A DNA stretch of 34,830 nucleotides from assembly GCF_000312125.1 (NCBI RefSeq), contig NZ_HE978643.1:46120-80949 (forward strand), given 5' to 3'. A program made the position numbers and the translations under genes. The notes beneath the pieces are model-generated. The model was not told the origin of the DNA. It made no database searches and was given only the letters and a program-made list of their open reading frames with translations. The stretch is from Timonella senegalensis JC301 (lineage in GTDB: Bacteria > Actinomycetota > Actinomycetes > Actinomycetales > Cellulomonadaceae). Numbering within the stretch: the stretch's first letter is position 1; the number at the start of each line of letters is the position of its first letter. Below, piece by piece: positions 25,484 through 32,636 of this stretch.

Positions 25484-26569
25484 ATGTACCTTGTGAAGTT
25501 CCGTAATGAAAAGCGCGAGCCGTCGCGTCAACGTTCCCGCACCCTCGCGATCTCGGCGATTGTTACCTTCCTCGTGGTGGGTGGCCTCATGGTCATCCCC
25601 GCCCCGTACGTGGTGAAGTCGCCCGGTCCCACCAAGGACGTGCTGGGGCTAGTGAACTCCAAGGACCTGATCCAGATTGAGAACGCGGATGTCTTTCCGA
25701 CCACGGGTCAGCTCCGGCTCACCACGGTGGGTGTCTCCGGCGGACCGGGCTTCGACGTCAACTTTGCGCAGGTGATCCGCGGCTGGCTGGATCCAGAGCG
25801 GGCGGTTTTTCCTGTGGAAACCGTTTTCCCACCGGACGCAACCTCTGAGCAGGTGCAGACCCAGAACCAGGCGGAGATGGTGTCATCGCAAGAGAACGCG
25901 ACCTACGCCGCGCTCACCGAACTGGGGTACGACGTCCCAACCACCCTGAACGTTGGTTTCCTGCTTGACGACTCACCGGCCAAGGGAAAGATCAATGAGG
26001 GCGACGTCCTTGTCTCGCTCGACGGTTCGGCACTCAACTCGTACAACGGCCTTATCGACACCTTGAATGCGATCAAGCCGGGAACTTCCATCACGCTCGG
26101 CTACACGCGTGACGGCAAGGAGGGCGAGGCCACGATCACGACGGCGCCGAACGAGGACAAGTCCGGTTCGCGCCTCGGAATTGCGCTCGACCCGGAGTTC
26201 GACTTCCCAGTCGATGTCAACATTACGATCCCAAATATCGGCGGTCCGAGTGCGGGCACGATGCTCGCGTTGGGCATCATGGACAAATTGACCGAGCCCG
26301 ATGAAGCGAACGGCGCGATCATCGCGGGCACTGGAACGATGGACACTCGGGGGCAGGTGGGTGCGATCGGCGGAATCCAGCAGAAGCTCTGGGGCGCCAA
26401 GCGCGACGGCGCAACGTACTTCCTCGCGCCCGAGTCCAACTGCAACGAGGTTGTGGGCCATGTTCCCGATGGCCTTCAGGTCGTCGCAGTGGAAACCCTC
26501 GAGGACGCGTGGACGGCCGTCAAGGCAATCGGCGGCGGACAGACCGACTCGCTGCCAACGTGCAGCTGA
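25484..26569 (+). CDS. Membrane-anchored PDZ-domain Lon-like (S16) protease
   Basis: A 361-aa serine protease of the actinobacterial YlbL/Rv3194c type. One N-terminal membrane anchor (about 21-42) places the rest outside the cytoplasm. A PDZ domain (about 150-220, GKINEGDVLVSLDG) is followed by a Lon-type proteolytic domain with catalytic S256 in GGPSAGTM and K301 in GGIQQK, the Ser-Lys dyad. No ATPase domain is present. The ATG is 12 nt after AAGGA, which is long; a TATCTA box also lies 5 nt upstream, so the initiation mode is unclear. It precedes the PPA1309-like and UPF0182 genes, as in other Actinobacteria. Native substrates are unknown. Confidence 0.92.
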   Translation: MYLVKFRNEKREPSRQRSRTLAISAIVTFLVVGGLMVIPAPYVVKSPGPTKDVLGLVNSKDLIQIENADVFPTTGQLRLTTVGVSGGPGFDVNFAQVIRGWLDPERAVFPVETVFPPDATSEQVQTQNQAEMVSSQENATYAALTELGYDVPTTLNVGFLLDDSPAKGKINEGDVLVSLDGSALNSYNGLIDTLNAIKPGTSITLGYTRDGKEGEATITTAPNEDKSGSRLGIALDPEFDFPVDVNITIPNIGGPSAGTMLALGIMDKLTEPDEANGAIIAGTGTMDTRGQVGAIGGIQQKLWGAKRDGATYFLAPESNCNEVVGHVPDGLQVVAVETLEDAWTAVKAIGGGQTDSLPTCS

Positions 26570-26584
26570 GGCCACGACACAAGT

Positions 26585-26628
26585 CAATGGGTGAGGGGCC
26601 GGGCATGTGCCCGGCCCCTCACCCATTG
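26585..26628. terminator. Perfect 20-bp hairpin after the PDZ protease gene
   Basis: The arms 26585-26604 and 26609-26628 are fully complementary, with loop ATGT, and are very GC-rich in the centre. No U-tract follows. It sits between convergent genes and probably terminates both. Confidence 0.75.
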
Positions 26629-26647
26629 TGTGCGCCATGCGCACCTG

Positions 26648-26668
26648 ATTTTCGACGATTTTGGTTAC
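26648..26668 (+). repeat. Intergenic CGACGATC-type repeat, copy 2
   Basis: Begins ATTTTCGACGATT and ends GGTTAC; 18 of 21 positions match 1922-1942. Like copy 1 it lies just beyond a terminator hairpin. Confidence 0.45.
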
Positions 26669-26712
26669 GACTGCGCGCAACGAAGCGCCCAGCGTGGGTG
26701 CGGGAGGCGACC

Positions 26713-27276
26713 TTACGGTTCTAGCGTCCCGCGCACAGCGAGAATCAGTTGTGGCACGAGTTCGGCGCCGTGCGCAACTTCGAGGTCGTTGTCGTTGGAG
26801 CGGGTGCGCACTGCGCACCACGAGTCACCCGCACGGGTCGTGCCAACCGCCATGCGGACGTCCTCACGGTCCGGATGGGTGGTGACGTACTGCAATGCTG
26901 CGGCAGGATCGTCGGGAATTCCGGCCTCGGCAGAGGGCGGCAGGATGAGCTGTTCGGTGACCACCGCGCAACCAACCACAGAAGCCGGCCACGTGATGTA
27001 GGCGAGCAGTTCCTCGAGCGATGGTGCGTCTGGGAGGTCTTCCTGCTCGACCGATGTGAGGTGCTCAGGGTCTTCCTGAGCGGCGGCTACGGTTTGCGCA
27101 GGCAACTGGGCCGCGAGTTCAGGGTCGGTGGCGATCGCGTCCTGGGTCTTGATCAGCGCGAAGACCCGGATGGGGCCATCCCATCCACCCCGTGAGACGT
27201 GGCGCTCAATTTCCGAGACCGCATCAGCCAGAGCGCGCTGGCTGGAACCTAAACCTTCTGCAAATGGTCGTGACAT
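26713..27276 (-). CDS. PPA1309-like actinobacterial protein of unknown function
   Basis: A 187-aa soluble protein that I recognise as the PPA1309-type family found between the PDZ protease and UPF0182 genes. Visible segments are RVFALIKTQDAIATDPELAAQLP (about 37-59), an acidic linker (QEDPEHLTSVEQEDLPDAPS), LLAYITWPASVVGCAVVTEQLILPP and VRMAVGTTRAGDSWCAVR. No catalytic motif, signal or membrane span is seen. ATG 27276 follows CATTCT by exactly 6 nt and lacks a ribosome site, so it may be leaderless. It is convergent to the protease gene and divergent from the UPF0182 gene. Confidence 0.8.
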   Translation of the reverse strand: MSRPFAEGLGSSQRALADAVSEIERHVSRGGWDGPIRVFALIKTQDAIATDPELAAQLPAQTVAAAQEDPEHLTSVEQEDLPDAPSLEELLAYITWPASVVGCAVVTEQLILPPSAEAGIPDDPAAALQYVTTHPDREDVRMAVGTTRAGDSWCAVRTRSNDNDLEVAHGAELVPQLILAVRGTLEP

Positions 27277-27282
27277 AGCACC

Positions 27283-27288
27283 AGAATG
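27283..27288 (-). promoter_or_regulatory. Possible -10 box of a leaderless transcript (PPA1309-like gene)
   Basis: CATTCT on the minus strand ends 6 nt before the ATG; the first base departs from TAnnnT. Confidence 0.4.
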
Positions 27289-27370
27289 ACACGCCGGAGA
27301 GCCGATAGCCCATTAATCCCGAGGCGTGCGGTGTGAAAGAAGTGTGGGAACCTTGAACTACTCAAGTACG

Positions 27371-27396
27371 TTCAAACGGTTAGACCGAGTATTGAA
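27371..27396. promoter_or_regulatory. Imperfect palindrome upstream of the UPF0182 gene
   Basis: TTCAA (27371-27375) and TTGAA (27392-27396) flank CGGT-TAG-ACCG (27377-27387). It lies in the divergent 209-nt gap, about 90 nt before the UPF0182 start, and could be an operator. No clear promoter pair was recognised there. Confidence 0.3.
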
Positions 27397-27485
27397 ACGG
27401 GGATCGCCCACCGGGTGAGCCCACCAATGCGTGATCCGCTGTGTGGCTCGTGCCACGCGCACAACGTTAGCGAGGATTTACCGCC

Positions 27486-30400
27486 GTGTCTTTTGCCGCG
27501 TCACCGCGCAGGCCAGCGCCGCCAAGTAGTTCAGCGAGAAGAGGGCCAAGCCCGCTTGCGATCACTGTTGTCTTTGTGGCAGCTGTGATCGGAGTGGTGT
27601 TCCTTGCTGCACAGTTCTGGACCGAGATTCTCTGGTTCACCCAAGTCGGGTTCCGCGAAGTCCTGCTGACGCAGTGGGGTGCCCGCGCGATTCTGTTCGT
27701 GCTTGCCTTTGTGCTCATGGCAGCGATTGTGTGGGTCAACCTTCAGGTTGCCTACAAGAAGCGCCCGATCTATGCGCCGACCACGCCAGAGCAGGCCACA
27801 CTGGACCAGTACCGCGAGGCCATCGAGCCGCTGCGCCAGGCACTCGTCTGGGGCATTCCCGCAGTTGTGGGCTTCTTTGCCGGACTCGCCGCGCAGTCGC
27901 AGTGGTCAACGTTCCTGCTGTGGATGAACAAGGTCAGCTTTGGCGACAGCGATCCACAGTTCGGACTCGACTACTCGTTCTACATCTTTACGCTGCCAAT
28001 TCTGCGTTTTGTAGTGAACTTCTTCCTTGCAGCCATAATCATTGCCGCCATCGGCGCGATCGTCACTCACTACCTTTACGGCGGCATCGCGATCGGCCAG
28101 GCCGGACGCAAGACCAGCGTTGTGAAGTCCGCACGCATCCAGATCTCGCTTCTTGCCGGCATCGGACTGCTGCTGCTCGGGGCAAACTACCTGCTCGACC
28201 GCTACTCACTCCTACTTCGCGGCGGTGAAAAGTTCGACGGCGCCAACTACGCGGACGTCAACGCAGTCATCCCTGCCAAGTTGATCCTTGCGGGCGTTGC
28301 TGTGCTTGTTGCGCTCCTGTTCCTTGTCAACATGTGGCGCGAAAACTGGAAGCTCCCGGCCATCGGCGTGGGACTCATGATCGTGTCCTCGATCATCGTT
28401 GGCACCCTGTACCCATGGGTTGTGCAGCGTTTCCAGGTCAACCCGAACGCGCAGCAAATGGAGTCAGAGTACATCCAGCGCAACATCGACTCGACGCGGT
28501 CCGCTTTTGGCCTCGATGACATCGATGTCACGCCGTATGACGCAAAGACGACCGCAGAGAAGAACGCTCTGCGCGAGGATGCTGAGACCACCGCGTCGAT
28601 TCGACTCCTCGACCCGAACATTGTGTCGCCGTCATTCCGCCAACTCCAGCAGAACCGTGGTTACTACAACTTTGCTGAGCAGCTGTCCGTGGACAGGTAC
28701 ACCATTGACGGAGAGTCCCGCGACACGGTGATCGCAGTGCGCGAGCTCGACCTGACCGGCCTGAGCAACGACCAGCGCACCTGGGTCAACGACCACACCG
28801 TCTACACCCACGGATATGGAGTTGTTGCGGCCTATGGTAACCAGATCGGCGAGGACGGCCGTCCGGCCTTCTACGAGGGTGGCATCCCCTCCGTTGGCGG
28901 CCTGACCGACCTCGACACCGATGGATACGAGCCACGCATCTACTTCAGCCCCAAGGCCCCTTCGTACTCGATCGTGGGCGCGCCAGACGGCTCTGAGGCG
29001 CGCGAGCTGGACTTCCCAACCGATGAGGGTTCGGGGCAGGTCAACACGACCTTCCCAACCAACAAGGTTGAGGTTGGCCCATCCGTTGGCAACATGTGGA
29101 ACAAGCTGCTGTACGCAATCAAGTTCGGCGACGAACAGATTGTGTTCTCCTCGCTCGTGAACGAGGAATCGCAGATCATCTACGACCGCGACCCTGCGGA
29201 GCGCGTGCAGAAGGTTGCGCCGTTCCTGACCCTCGATAACCGCGTTTACCCCGCGGTTGTAGACGGGCGCGTCAAGTGGATCATCGACGGATACACCACG
29301 TCTAACAACATGCCGTACTCCACGTCCGCAGCGCTCGACGAGGCCACGGCCACGATCACGGGTCCTAACGGCCAGACTATCCAGGCTCTACTCCCACAGG
29401 AAGTGAACTACATCCGTAACTCGGTCAAGGCCACCGTGGACGCCTACGACGGCAGCGTGACCCTGTACGCCTGGGACAACGAGGACCCCATCCTTCAGGC
29501 GTGGCAGAAGGTCTTCCCTGACGCTGTCCAGCCGATGAGTGAGATCTCCTCTGACCTTATGAGCCACATCCGGTACCCGGAGGACCTTTTCAAGGTCCAG
29601 CGCACGCTGCTCACCCGCTACCACGTGAACACTGCGGCCGAGTTCTACTCGGGCCAGGACTTCTGGCGTAACCCAGAGGATCCAACAAACAACGCAACAA
29701 CCAACGTGGACCAGCCTCCGTACTACCAGACCCTGCAGATGCCAGGCCAGGATGACCCTACCTTCTCGCTGTCGACCTCGTTCATTGCGGGCGGTAGTGG
29801 TGGCCGAAACGTACTGACTGGTTACTTGGCGGTGAACTCCGAAGCGGGCAACGTTGCAGGTTCGCCTAACGAGGACTACGGAAAATTAAGGCTCCTTGAG
29901 CTTCCGCGAGGTTCTACGATCCCGGGCCCAGGTCAGGTGCAGAACAACTTCACCTCAGATTCGGAGATCGCGACCCAACTCGGCTGGTTGAAGAACAACC
30001 AGGCAACCGTGCTGAACGGCAACCTGCTGACCCTTCCTGTCGGTGGCGGTCTGCTCTACGTCCAGCCTGTCTACGTCCAGGCATCCTCCGGTACTCAGTT
30101 CCCACTGCTCCGTAAGGTGCTCGTGTCGTTCGGTAACGAGGTTGAGTTGGCAGACACCCTCGATGAGGCGCTTGACGCAGTGTTTGGAGGTTCGTCCGGT
30201 GCCGATGCGGGTGACGCAGAGGTGACCGACGAGGGCATCCCGGTTGACCCGACCCCTGATGCAGGGGGAGAGACCGGAACGCCTTCTCCATCGCCTGAGC
30301 CAACTGAGACCACTGAGCCGACTGAGCCTACAGCTCCATCGACCGGAGGCTCCGACCCACAGACCACGTTGAACAACGCTCTGCAGGACGCCAAGAAGGC

Positions 30401-30521
30401 AATGGAGGACTCGAGTAAGGCTCTGACCGCCGGTGACTTTGCCAAGTATGGCGAGGCACAGGAGCGCCTCCAGAAGGCAGTTGAGGCAGCGATCGCTGCC
30501 GAGGATGCCTTGGGTAAGTAG
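27486..30521 (+). CDS. UPF0182 family large membrane protein
   Basis: A 1011-aa protein of the UPF0182 family (Rv3193c-like). About seven hydrophobic segments lie within residues 1-330, with family-typical WFTQVGF (about 49-55) after the first. A large extracytoplasmic domain (about 330-890) contains the conserved TVYTHGYGVVAAYGN and YDGSVTLYAWDNEDP stretches. A Pro/Thr/Glu linker (about 920-960) and a short helical tail follow. The function is not established. The GTG start has GAGGA 9 nt upstream. It is the last member of the conserved block that began at rhlE and ends in a hairpin with a short U-tract. Confidence 0.93.
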   Translation: MSFAASPRRPAPPSSSARRGPSPLAITVVFVAAVIGVVFLAAQFWTEILWFTQVGFREVLLTQWGARAILFVLAFVLMAAIVWVNLQVAYKKRPIYAPTTPEQATLDQYREAIEPLRQALVWGIPAVVGFFAGLAAQSQWSTFLLWMNKVSFGDSDPQFGLDYSFYIFTLPILRFVVNFFLAAIIIAAIGAIVTHYLYGGIAIGQAGRKTSVVKSARIQISLLAGIGLLLLGANYLLDRYSLLLRGGEKFDGANYADVNAVIPAKLILAGVAVLVALLFLVNMWRENWKLPAIGVGLMIVSSIIVGTLYPWVVQRFQVNPNAQQMESEYIQRNIDSTRSAFGLDDIDVTPYDAKTTAEKNALREDAETTASIRLLDPNIVSPSFRQLQQNRGYYNFAEQLSVDRYTIDGESRDTVIAVRELDLTGLSNDQRTWVNDHTVYTHGYGVVAAYGNQIGEDGRPAFYEGGIPSVGGLTDLDTDGYEPRIYFSPKAPSYSIVGAPDGSEARELDFPTDEGSGQVNTTFPTNKVEVGPSVGNMWNKLLYAIKFGDEQIVFSSLVNEESQIIYDRDPAERVQKVAPFLTLDNRVYPAVVDGRVKWIIDGYTTSNNMPYSTSAALDEATATITGPNGQTIQALLPQEVNYIRNSVKATVDAYDGSVTLYAWDNEDPILQAWQKVFPDAVQPMSEISSDLMSHIRYPEDLFKVQRTLLTRYHVNTAAEFYSGQDFWRNPEDPTNNATTNVDQPPYYQTLQMPGQDDPTFSLSTSFIAGGSGGRNVLTGYLAVNSEAGNVAGSPNEDYGKLRLLELPRGSTIPGPGQVQNNFTSDSEIATQLGWLKNNQATVLNGNLLTLPVGGGLLYVQPVYVQASSGTQFPLLRKVLVSFGNEVELADTLDEALDAVFGGSSGADAGDAEVTDEGIPVDPTPDAGGETGTPSPSPEPTETTEPTEPTAPSTGGSDPQTTLNNALQDAKKAMEDSSKALTAGDFAKYGEAQERLQKAVEAAIAAEDALGK

Positions 30522-30544
30522 CGCTCAACGCGAGATTTCCGCAC

Positions 30545-30598
30545 CGATCGGCGGTGTACCACCCTTCCTGTGAGGGAGCGCACACCGCCGATCGTTTT
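30545..30598 (+). terminator. Intrinsic terminator of the UPF0182 gene
   Basis: A 13-bp stem (CGATCGGCGGTGT, 30545-30557, with 30582-30594) contains an inner CCCT/AGGG helix and is followed by TTTT. Confidence 0.85.
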
Positions 30599-30676
30599 GG
30601 CGTGTTGGTGCGGTTCCCGGAGGCATTGCGGACCATTGGTAACTGCGGTCATAGTGCGCTGCCCCTCGAGGTGTCG

Positions 30677-30682
30677 TATGCT
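30677..30682 (+). promoter_or_regulatory. -10 box of initiator tRNA gene 1
   Basis: TATGCT lies 11 nt before the mature tRNA 5' end. The 17 nt from here to the tRNA are identical to those at gene copy 2. The -35 region (TAGTGC, about 30652) is poor. Confidence 0.6.
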
Positions 30683-30693
30683 TATGAAGCCGA

Positions 30694-30767
30694 CGCGGGG
30701 TGGAGCAGCTCGGTAGCTCGCCGGGCTCATAACCCGGAGGTCGCAGGTTCAAATCCTGTCCCCGCTA
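30694..30767 (+). tRNA. tRNA-fMet (CAU), copy 1
   Basis: A 74-nt cloverleaf without encoded CCA (CGA follows). Acceptor CGCGGGG pairs with CCCCGC, leaving position 1 C unpaired against T72, the initiator hallmark. The anticodon arm CCGGG-CTCATAA-CCCGG has the three G-C pairs of initiator tRNAs. The T arm is GCAGG-TTCAAAT-CCTGT. The sequence is identical to the copy at 32199-32272. Confidence 0.97.
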
Positions 30768-30776
30768 CGAAACAAA

Positions 30777-30807
30777 GGTCGAGAGTCTTAGGACTCTCGG
30801 CCTTTTT
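30777..30807 (+). terminator. Terminator of initiator tRNA gene 1
   Basis: An 11-bp stem (GGTCGAGAGTC, 30777-30787, with GACTCTCGGCC, 30792-30802; one T-G pair), loop TTAG, then TTTTT. Confidence 0.93.
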
Positions 30808-30921
30808 GCTGTCCAAAATCACTCAGGGTGGCAGGTGAATGACCGAATGATGCGCGCCGGATGGATTGTTTACCCCGTGGCCGGGCAAAATGGAGTGGAA
30901 CATTCACGCGCCACGGCGCAC

Positions 30922-30927
30922 TAGGTT
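30922..30927 (+). promoter_or_regulatory. Possible -10 box of the aldose epimerase gene
   Basis: TAGGTT ends 13 nt before the ATG at 30941, predicting a leader of about 7 nt. No ribosome site is present. Confidence 0.4.
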
Positions 30928-30940
30928 TTGGACTCATCAC

Positions 30941-31939
30941 ATGTCACGCACTGAAGGCGCATTGAACACCTTGACCGAGGGGAGCCTCGGCTCGCTTCCC
31001 ACCAAGATCCTCCAGTTGGGGGCTACTGGCGCGACGATTGAGGTCGCAGTCAAGGGCGCTACCCTGCTGTCCTGGCGCGCCCCGTTCAAGGGCGTTCACG
31101 GTGACCTCGTGGCCGGGTTTGTCTCGGAGGAGGACTTCGACTCCCAGGCGGGTATGCGCAACGGCCTGCTGTTTCCGTTTGCTAACCGCCTGCGTAACAA
31201 CGAGTACACGTGGGACGGCGTGACCTACGCGGTCCCAAAGCAGACCGAAGCTGACCCTGAGGTCATCCACGGGTTTGTGCGCCTGAACGACTGGGTCTTT
31301 GAGGGTGCTGAGCTCGACAACCCTGAGCAGGCCGCGCTGACGTTCTCCTACGAGATTCGCGAGGGCCAGTACGACTGGTACCCGTTCTCGCTGGACGTGG
31401 CTGTGCGCTTCGAGCTGACCACCTCTGGACTGAACGTGAGCTTCTCCTACCGCAACGTAGGAGACGTCGATCTGCCCGCCGGGTTTGGATGGCACCCTTA
31501 CTTCCGTCTGCCGGGTCACGAGACCTTCAACGATCTGGAACTGAAGGTCCCAGGCCGTGCTCGCATTGCCATGGATGAACACCTAGTGCCACTCGCGGGG
31601 GACGCAGCGTACCTCGAGCGTGAGGACGACCTTGTGCACGCCACCATGGAGGGCGTCGACTACGATGACGCCTGGGACCGCCTAGTTGCGGACGAGGACG
31701 GCATCATCCGCACGACACTGCTCGAGCCTGAAACCCGAAAGGGCCTCGAAATCTGGCAGGACCGGGGCACCGTGCTGATCTACACGGGCGGATCATTCCC
31801 AGTACCCCGCGGCTCCATCGCGATCGAACCTGTTGAGTCCACCACGGACGCCTTCAACCGCCCAGACCGCGAGCACGAGGTTCGGCTGCTGCCAAGTCAG
31901 GAGCGGGTCTTCCGCTTTGGTGCGACGATCGTTGACTGA
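30941..31939 (+). CDS. Aldose 1-epimerase (mutarotase) family protein
   Basis: A 332-aa soluble sugar epimerase of the GalM superfamily, which interconverts anomers of hexoses. Catalytic histidines are probably H110 (VIHGFVR) and H185 (GFGWHPYFRL), and the general base Glu lies in SIAIEPVES (about 296-299). FANRLRNNEYTWDG (about 80-93) is a family-typical substrate-side motif. Whether the substrate is a free aldose or a hexose phosphate is uncertain. ATG 30941 is chosen over the TTG at 30866, which adds a non-family extension. It is a single-gene unit between two initiator tRNA copies and ends in a strong terminator. Confidence 0.88.
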   Translation: MSRTEGALNTLTEGSLGSLPTKILQLGATGATIEVAVKGATLLSWRAPFKGVHGDLVAGFVSEEDFDSQAGMRNGLLFPFANRLRNNEYTWDGVTYAVPKQTEADPEVIHGFVRLNDWVFEGAELDNPEQAALTFSYEIREGQYDWYPFSLDVAVRFELTTSGLNVSFSYRNVGDVDLPAGFGWHPYFRLPGHETFNDLELKVPGRARIAMDEHLVPLAGDAAYLEREDDLVHATMEGVDYDDAWDRLVADEDGIIRTTLLEPETRKGLEIWQDRGTVLIYTGGSFPVPRGSIAIEPVESTTDAFNRPDREHEVRLLPSQERVFRFGATIVD

Positions 31940-32072
31940 GCCACGTTCGGACGCCGACCCGGCTCGATTGACCGCTCCAGAAGCGCCTCTGGGAACTATG
32001 CGTTCACTGCTCTAGACTCGTTTGCTGAGAGGCTGGTAGCGGTTGGTGTGCCCTGTGGGCACGGATCGTAAC

Positions 32073-32113
32073 GTGGTGGGGCGGGCGCCAAGCGCCCGCC
32101 CCACCACTGTTTT
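32073..32113 (+). terminator. Intrinsic terminator of the aldose epimerase gene
   Basis: A perfect 16-bp GC stem (32073-32088 with 32092-32107), loop CAA, then TGTTTT. It lies 134 nt after the stop codon. Confidence 0.88.
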
Positions 32114-32157
32114 AAGGCCCTGAGAGTGGTACGTAACAGGGGTCACACGTATTCGGA

Positions 32158-32187
32158 TTGCTTCCCGCGTGCAGGTTCGCATATGCT
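32158..32187 (+). promoter_or_regulatory. Promoter of initiator tRNA gene 2
   Basis: TTGCTT (32158-32163), 18-nt spacer, TATGCT (32182-32187). The predicted start is about 5 nt before the mature tRNA. It has a better -35 than copy 1. Confidence 0.7.
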
Positions 32188-32198
32188 TATGAAGCCGA

Positions 32199-32272
32199 CG
32201 CGGGGTGGAGCAGCTCGGTAGCTCGCCGGGCTCATAACCCGGAGGTCGCAGGTTCAAATCCTGTCCCCGCTA
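32199..32272 (+). tRNA. tRNA-fMet (CAU), copy 2
   Basis: Identical in all 74 positions to copy 1, with the same 17-nt upstream segment and 3' trailer. The C1-T72 mismatch and the three G-C pairs of the anticodon stem mark it as an initiator. CCA is not encoded. Confidence 0.97.
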
Positions 32273-32281
32273 CGAAACAAA

Positions 32282-32312
32282 GATCGAGAGTCTTAAGACT
32301 CTCGATCTTTTT
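32282..32312 (+). terminator. Terminator of initiator tRNA gene 2
   Basis: A perfect 11-bp stem (GATCGAGAGTC, 32282-32292, with GACTCTCGATC, 32297-32307), loop TTAA, then TTTTT. Compared with copy 1, the weak T-G position and its neighbours have changed to keep pairing. Confidence 0.93.
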
Positions 32313-32405
32313 GTTTTCCCCTCAGGTTTCAGTCCCGCCCACGAGCGAGCTCTCATTCAAGCCCAGGACGCAATCCTTTTTGTTCTCACCAAAGGTTTCG
32401 GTCCC
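32308..32405 (+). repeat. Imperfect 29-nt direct repeat after tRNA copy 2
   Basis: 32308-32336 and 32377-32405 match at 24 of 29 positions (TTTTTGTT...GGTTTC.GTCCC), 69 nt apart, and similarity continues weakly (CTCTCATTC against CTCTCTGATTC). The first copy starts in the tRNA terminator U-tract. Confidence 0.6.
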
Positions 32406-32422
32406 AGCACAGGGACTCTCTG

Positions 32423-32520
32423 ATTCTCGACGATCGACCTGGGGCCCAGCGCACCTCCCGTCCCAGCGCGCGCGCTGGGTCTGGGCGTGGGGCCGGAACC
32501 TGAGCATGATCGTCGTAAAT
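32423..32520. repeat. 98-nt inverted-ended, palindrome-rich intergenic element
   Basis: The ends carry the CGACGATC motif in opposite orientation (32423-32438, and 32505-32520 on the minus strand). Inside are an 11-nt palindrome (CTGGGGCCCAG, 32439-32449) and a perfect 18-nt palindrome (32462-32479, CCCAGCGCG and its complement). There is no ORF of note. Confidence 0.5.
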
Positions 32521-32525
32521 AGAAA

Positions 32526-32595
32526 CCGAGATCCTAGCCGCAACGGTGAGTTCCTAGCGACAGCTAGGAACTCACCGCCGTAACTAGGATCTCGG
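32526..32595. repeat. 70-nt compound palindrome before uspA
   Basis: Outer arms CCGAGATCCTAG (32526-32537 with 32584-32595) and inner arms CGGTGAGTTCCTAGC (32544-32558 with 32563-32577) are both perfect. They are separated by a symmetric 6-by-6 internal loop (CCGCAA and CCGTAA) and capped by GACA. Within each arm GAG-A/T-TCCTAG is directly repeated. It ends 41 nt after the uspA stop (minus strand) with no U-tract; it may be a terminator or a repeat element. Confidence 0.85.
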
Positions 32596-32636
32596 CACAA
32601 AGAGAAGCGGGGCTAGAGCGCCGCCAGACTAGGGAC

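Noticed and set aside
30525-30752. Minus-strand frames across both tRNA genes (also 32012-32257) starting MNLRPPGYEPGELP
   Set aside because: This is the well-known spurious translation of the complement of a tRNA gene; its presence twice simply reflects the duplicated initiator tRNA.
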